Positions 58,701 to 64,000 of a stretch of DNA of 64,000 bases are shown one piece after another. Location of the stretch: NCBI GenBank assembly GCA_032988195.1, contig JANTQE010000009.1, forward strand, positions 558,001 to 622,000, in the 5' to 3' direction. The translations under genes were made by a program, and so were the position numbers. The notes beneath the pieces were generated by a model, which had not been told where the DNA came from, made no database searches, and was given only the letters and a program-made list of their open reading frames with translations. This stretch comes from Arachnomyces sp. PD_36 (Eukaryota > Ascomycota > Eurotiomycetes > Onygenales > Arachnomycetaceae). How positions within the stretch are numbered: position 1 is the first letter of the stretch; the number at the start of each line of letters is the position of its first letter.

Positions 58701-59386
58701 TCCTCCCATCTTCGACTCGCTTTTATCGCACCTCTCTCCGACAGCTTCGGTTGGGTACCTCCCGGTTCTCTAACCGTTTTACTCCGGGGAGGAAAAGAGA
58801 GACTGGGGGAATAAGGGCAATAAAGAAACAAAAAGAAAAAAGGAAAATAGGGAGAAGTGAAAGGCTTTCTGGATCACGCACTTACTTTGCTTCTATTCTA
58901 TGTGCTTTTGAAGTTTTTTGATACCGTCGTCGCATCAGCATCCGTTACCCGTTTTTCCGCGTTGGTTTGTCTCTTGCAAAGAAAAAGGTCTATTCGTTCT
59001 CTTGTAACGACTTGACGCCTCAGTACGACTCATGAAAACGACCGCAAGACCTTTTCTTGGTATTCGATTTTCTCCTGATGCCTAAATCTCGCTGCTGATT
59101 CGACGATAAACACGCTCGAGAAGTCGCGCAAGGCATTTTATTTGGCTTGTTATCAATATCATCAGAGGCACTCAACGCGCTTCGGAAACCTACCACGGTC
59201 TACTGATCGACGTGCCTTCGAAATCGAATAACTCCCAACCGATACGATATCGTTCCCATGGTTGATTCACTATAGCTCAACGTGCGTCGGCCAATATTCC
59301 CTCGAAAGAGCAGCAGCACGCTTCAGGATATCTAAGGAGGAGAAAGAAAGAAGAACAGGACGTAAAGATTCGTTGAACTATCGACT
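55703..59386. other. 3.7 kb region with the long CT-rich leader of the PIN4-like gene
   Basis: No supported gene. A 234-codon minus-strand frame (56163-56867) has no domain. 56958-56985 is a pyrimidine run (T-tract then TTC repeats). 58557-58720 is strongly CT-rich, and 58800-59386 probably forms the transcribed leader of the RRM gene. 55980-56040 has AT-rich sequence of the HDA1 3' UTR. Confidence 0.45.
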
Positions 59387-61355
59387 ATGAGCTCTTACCA
59401 GCCTCACGAAATGTATCACGGCGATGCCACAGCTCGGTCTCCCGGCTCGCAACGTCATCAACAGCCTCTTCATCGTCAGCCATCTCGGCAGTTCGATGCT
59501 TATGGCCCAATGCCTACGGGTATGTACGAAGATCCCATGGCGAGGTACGACGCAAATAGGATGGATCGACTGAACACAAACCCCTCGACAGTGCACGGTA
59601 ACACATACGGCTATGATATGCAGCAAGCCTCCCAAACGTGGAATACGAATGGATTCGGGGGTGCGCACACTTTAGGAGGAATCGGAGCCACAGGAAGGAT
59701 GAAGCCCAACGGTCGTGGTAGAACCGGTATCCCAACAGTGAGTGCTTGAAATTCCTTACTGCCTCGTGTTATACCGAAGTTGAACTATCACTAACCTATG
59801 ATGCACGCAAAGACGTGGTTGGATCCTCAACCCGGCATGCCGGGACCATTCACAGGTCTTGGGCCAGGACCTCTACAACAAGGAGCACAGATGCGGTCCG
59901 ATAATATCTCTTCGGAAGCAGATGACGAACTTATCCCAACCGCCATCGTTATCAAGAATATCCCTTTCGCCGTGAAGAAGGAACAGTTGGTCCAGCTGAT
60001 GACCGAAATGAATCTCCCTCTACCATATGCGTTCAATTATCATTTTGATAATGGCGTCTTCCGTGGACTTGCCTTCGCCAACTTCACATCCGCCGAGGAA
60101 ACAGCAACGGTTATTGAAGTGCTCAACCATTTCGAGCTCCAGGGCCGGAAACTCCGGGTCGAATACAAAAAGATGCTCCCACTGCAGGAACGGGAACGGA
60201 TTGAGAGAGAGAAGCGTGAACGCAGAGGCCAGCTGGAAGAACAGCACCGCCCCATGGCTTCCTCTCAGCTCCAAACACAGAATTCTATGTCCTCCCTCAC
60301 CTCACACATCCCTGCGACCTCACCCTCTCCAGTGTCGCAGCATGGCCCGAGGCCTGGTAAGCTGAACTCACCAACGTCCTTCATTTTCTCTTTTGCTAAC
60401 TTACGTGGTATTAGATGTCGATCTTAACGATTCACAAACCCTCCAGTATTACTCCCAACTTCTCCTCTTCAAAGAGGATGTTGGTAGAGAGGCCTTGATA
60501 TTCCCGTCGACCCTGACACCTGTCCAACGACGAACCGTACACACACTCGCTCACAATATGGGCTTGGGACATGCATCCCGCGGTACTGGGGATCAACGTC
60601 AGGTTCATGTGTTTAGAGCCGCTCCAGGCACTAACGTGAGCCCGCCTATATCTGCTATCCCCCCAACTGTCCACTCCTCCGATGCGGCCCGTCGTGGACT
60701 CAATCGCGCTGCTACGATCGATTTCAGTGAGGCCAGGAGCGAAGGACCAGGCCAGTTCAATGCACTTAGAGGCCAGAATTCTGGTTTCCTCGGTGTTCTC
60801 GATTCTCCCGGAGGGTTTGGAAATGCGCAAAACCTACGGGCTGCCAAATCGTTCGCTGATCTCCGCTCCTACACTCCATCGCCTGTCCCATCTTCTGCCA
60901 GCTTTCCAGCTGCACTCCAGACCAACGGTACTCGCCTCCAACAGTATGAGGGCTCCACCAGTGCCGCATCCAACACCCCAACATTGACCCCTACCCCATC
61001 TGGCTCAGGTCTCAATGTCCACCGCGATGATAACCTGCTCGTCAACAGCTTGGGTAACCTGTCGCTAGGAACCGGGATTGGTGGTCCAAACTCAGGAAGC
61101 CCTCGAAGATTGCGCGGCGTTTTCTCCTGGGAACAACAGGATTCGCAGTCCACGTCGACTGCAACTGCTCCTATTGGCAGCAACCGTTCGATCGGTGTAG
61201 GATTTGACAATCAATCACAGGAACGCATGCCTATGAGGCAGCCCCGTGGCCCAGCGCCAGAACGTGGACCCGGTTTCCGACGCCAAAACGGACACCAAAC
61301 CCGTGGAAGTGACGAACTCAGATCCGGCTCTGGTGTCGAGATCATTGTTGAATAG
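59387..61355 (+). CDS. Pin4/Cip1-like RNA-binding protein (RRM + R3H)
   Basis: Three exons: 59387-59737, 59813-60356 and 60415-61355; 611 residues. Introns of 75 and 58 nt; joins give RGRTGIPT-TWLDPQPGMPG and GPRP-DVDLNDSQTL. Residues 1-150 are Gln/Pro/Gly-rich. RRM from about 155: RNP2 AIVIKNIPFAV, RNP1 RGLAFANF, ending LRVEYKKMLPLQERERIEREK, a helix rich in Arg/Glu. An R3H-like domain follows at about 305-370 (QYYSQLLLFKEDVGREALIF, RRTVHTLAHNMGLGHASRG). The C-terminus is Ser/Pro/Gly-rich. The RRM-R3H pairing with LPLQERERIE is that of yeast Pin4/Mdt1 and fission yeast Cip1/Cip2, which bind mRNA and take part in cell-cycle and stress control; Pin4 is bound by the Rad53 FHA domain. The role here is inferred. 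Confidence 0.92.
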
Positions 61356-63977
61356 ACGCACACCACCCTTTAACGCAATCATATGACTACGCAAGATATA
61401 TTCTGAGGAATCTTTTCTTTTTATTGCGAAGCGGCATGATTCAGCGAGAATTCGTGTCCATTACGATTCGATGACGGATGACGAGACGACTATGGCAAAG
61501 AGAAAACAAAAAATTACCCCATTTATCGAAGATTAGATGTTATTTTGGGGCAGCCCAGCAGACATATTGGCTTGGATCACGCTTTTACTTTCCCCTATTG
61601 CAAATTGAGAACGAAAAAAAGAAGAGGTCGGATGCGGTGGGTGGTGACCAACTTTACTGAGTTTACCTTTTGTGCCAATTTACGAAGACCAAAAAAAGAA
61701 CGCCGAAATATTTACCAACGAACCGGATCTATTAACACCTGGGAAGGGATGAGAAGCGGATTTGCATACTTTCTCCGATCTGTATATGGGTTTCCCTGTT
61801 TTGTATCTGCAAATCTTGAGTTTTTTTTTCTTCTATTTTTACCTCTCTTCTCTTACAGCTGTTTTTCCTCTTCTTTTCACTTTTTCTTCTTCCTTTTTCA
61901 ACTCTAATCCCTAACGAATCTCTGGCGCAGTTCATGATCAATTGATAATGCATGGTTGATGGTTATACATCGGATTCCTGCACCCTACCTCCACCTCTTG
62001 CCTGTGTGTAAGAATTAACGATACCTCCTCTCCTCTCGCATCAGCTTAGCTGACACCCTTTCCCCCCTCTCTGTTCCCGTTTACCTCTTTTCCTTTCCTA
62101 CCGTCCAGCATCCAACGTTGGAATCTTCACGCCGGGGTTCCGCAAATGCCTTCCTGTATCTTGAAAATGTTAATCAAACTTACGCTTTTCCTCTCCATCT
62201 CCCTTTCCTCCTCTCCGTCCTGAGCAAAGATATGCGGCGTTTCTCTTCCTCGTTCTTCATTCTTATTTTTCTGGTTATATTTCCCTTCCCCTGACTGCAT
62301 CAAGTTGTTAACGCTTCTCCATCTTCTCTCCCCCTCCCAACTCCCATATCTCTCCAGAGTCAGTCAGTCAGTCGGTTGTTTGGTTAGTTCTCACACGCTT
62401 TTTTTGAGCTTGGTTTTGTGAGCTTGTTGTTTTTCGCACTTTTACATATTTTTAATATATCATGATCTTTCTCGCTTTTTCCGACTTTTCGCATTGATCT
62501 ATCTATTGGTCTACTTGACTGCTTAACTGCTACTTACTAGGCGTGAATAGTGCATACCATAGTTTGCGCGAGGGCAACGTAACGAACACTTTTGAAAGTT
62601 ATATAAGAGGAAAGACTCAGTGGGCGTCCTCTGGGCAGCTATATTTCGTGGGAATGTGCTATTGTGCTGTTTGGAGAGGGAGGATGATGCCTTTCGCTGG
62701 GTCATGCATCTGCTCAGGTTCAAAGGTACTGCTGGTTCTGGTAGTACTCAAACAACTTATGTCGCTATGAATTATCGGCATTTCTAGATGTTTCAAAGCT
62801 CTCTAGATGTGTTTATACAAGTGGATTGTCCTCGTATCTTTCTTTGTTCTCTACTTCCAGAGTTGGATGGATCTCAGATATTGTCTCTTAGAGAACAAGG
62901 AAAGGGTTCAGGCACCAGGCTCCTCTGTTGTTGGGAGGTTCATTTGGTTCTTTGATCCTGAGCGACTGGAAGAGTGGAACTGGGGCGACTCTCCTGGCTG
63001 CTTCCGTGCGGTGTTCCAGAGCGGGATCCAGGTTGAGGGTACTGGTATTGGCGAGGCAGACAAGCAAGTCGCGCTGGTCGATCTTGGAGATCATCAGATT
63101 CACAATTCATGTTAGCTGTCTTCAGATTTCCTTTCGATTGCTAGTGACCGAGACCAGACCCATCCTGCGATAACAATGAATGCTATTTGACAATGGGACA
63201 ACTAGGTACCTTGTAGCTATTGAGACAATTGTCTCCTGACCTCGCTCTCTAAGTGAAACAGTCCTCACCAATAAGAATCCCTTTGTTGAACTCTTTGTAT
63301 CTTCTTTCATCCTCTTGATATTCCTTGATATAAAATCGACCCCTTTCATGGATGCTTCCTTCCTTCGCAATTTTATGTTTCTGCATTGATGACTCATCTA
63401 CACAAAATCTGTTCTCAGCATAACGTGACCTCATCTCGCCAAGACTTCGTTTAGAGTGTCGTTGCCCGATAAAGCGAAAGAGGAAGAAGAAGAAGAAGAA
63501 GAAGATACAACAGCAACACACGATCCTTCAGCATCATCAATCACGGTCTATTCCCTACCTGGTATCAATCTCAGATATTTTCAAGCGTTGACACGTCCCT
63601 AACCAGAGGAGAGGATTGGGCACCCTTCGTTTTCGCGGCGCTCTTAGGCCCGCTATCAACCCACTTAACTTTTCCGCGAAGGTATCACGGTCTCCAGCAT
63701 CAAGCGATATAACAACACTGTTTCCAACGCGCTGGGTACCCGGGAACCTTTTACACACCTCGGAACGATTTCACGATTACACGGCTACATTTTTCGATAC
63801 CCACCACGTATCTAAAACCCGATTCCGGCTCATCCCATACCTCGAAGTTGACGGTGCATCTACCCGCGCCGTGTCTCTTCCAGATCTCCCTCGACTTTCT
63901 CTACCCGTATCTATTCGATGACTCTGGACTGGGAAAGAGGACAAGGAGAGAAAAATAACCAACACAGCCGATCCACA
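61356..63977. other. 2.6 kb gene-free region
   Basis: 61810-61910 and 62010-62400 are CT-rich. Overlapping frames at 62807-63173 on both strands have no domain. A GAA repeat lies at 63484-63504. The right end (63600-63977) should be the promoter and leader of the next gene. Confidence 0.4.
63484..63504. repeat. (GAA)n microsatellite
   Basis: About seven GAA/AAG units in non-coding DNA. Confidence 0.8.
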
Positions 63978-64000
63978 ATGGCATCGCAAGGCGTTTCGCG
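63978..64000 (+). CDS. Possible start of a gene cut by the window edge
   Basis: The last bases read CACAATGGCATCGCAAGG, an ATG in a good fungal start context (CACAATGG), opening MASQGVSR. Seven codons cannot identify a product. The long gene-free, pyrimidine-rich sequence to the left fits a leader. Confidence 0.33.

Overview
The window is nuclear DNA of a filamentous ascomycete (Pezizomycotina). The evidence is short 46-115 nt GT-AG introns in most genes, a dispersed single 5S rRNA gene of the Pezizomycotina type, fungal-only families (DUF3431, LYC1-type acetyltransferase, Zys3-like secreted protein, STAND-type N-terminal domain with ankyrin repeats) and a fungal-style GAPDH gene with tiny 5' exons. 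I cannot assign genus or class from the sequence alone.

Left part (1-22.7 kb) is accessory-like. It starts with the N-terminal part of a dephospho-CoA kinase gene that runs off the left edge, then a DUF3431 membrane protein, a quinone-oxidoreductase/enoyl-reductase-like MDR protein, an RBR E3 ubiquitin ligase, a GNAT acetyltransferase and a convergent LYC1-like acetyltransferase, and an ankyrin protein with an NLR-type N-terminal domain but no NACHT. Between them lie small secreted cysteine-rich genes: two with a squash-inhibitor/cyclotide-like cysteine spacing (3640-3840 and 6424-6627), a third six-cysteine peptide encoded by three exons (20700-21027), a Zys3-like protein (22388-22633), and a larger secreted cysteine-rich protein whose third exon has no start codon of its own (17689-19011). 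I consider this set of knottin-like mini-proteins the most interesting signal in the window.

Middle part (23.8-36.9 kb): the CFIm25/NUDT21 pre-mRNA 3'-processing subunit, an insulin-degrading-enzyme/Ste23 M16 metalloprotease with a possible mitochondrial presequence, an eight-exon anion:cation symporter (Dal5-like MFS), a 5S rRNA gene, and a four-exon aldo/keto reductase.

From 36.9 to 42.7 kb there is no gene I recognise, but there are many protein-like open segments without start codons, next to good splice sites and broken by frameshifts and stop codons. This looks like one or more eroded or undescribed genes, including a small CxxC-type protein candidate near 40.7 kb.

Right part (42.8-64 kb) is core eukaryotic: histone H2A.Z, Pho88/Snd3, GAPDH (7 exons), a class II histone deacetylase of the Hda1/Clr3 type with C-terminal Arb2 domain (14 exons), and a Pin4/Cip1-like RRM-R3H RNA-binding protein with a long pyrimidine-rich leader. 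Intergenic stretches here are long and CT-rich. A gene may begin at the extreme right edge. Exon coordinates were worked out by hand from splice consensus, reading frame and family similarity; no tool was run.
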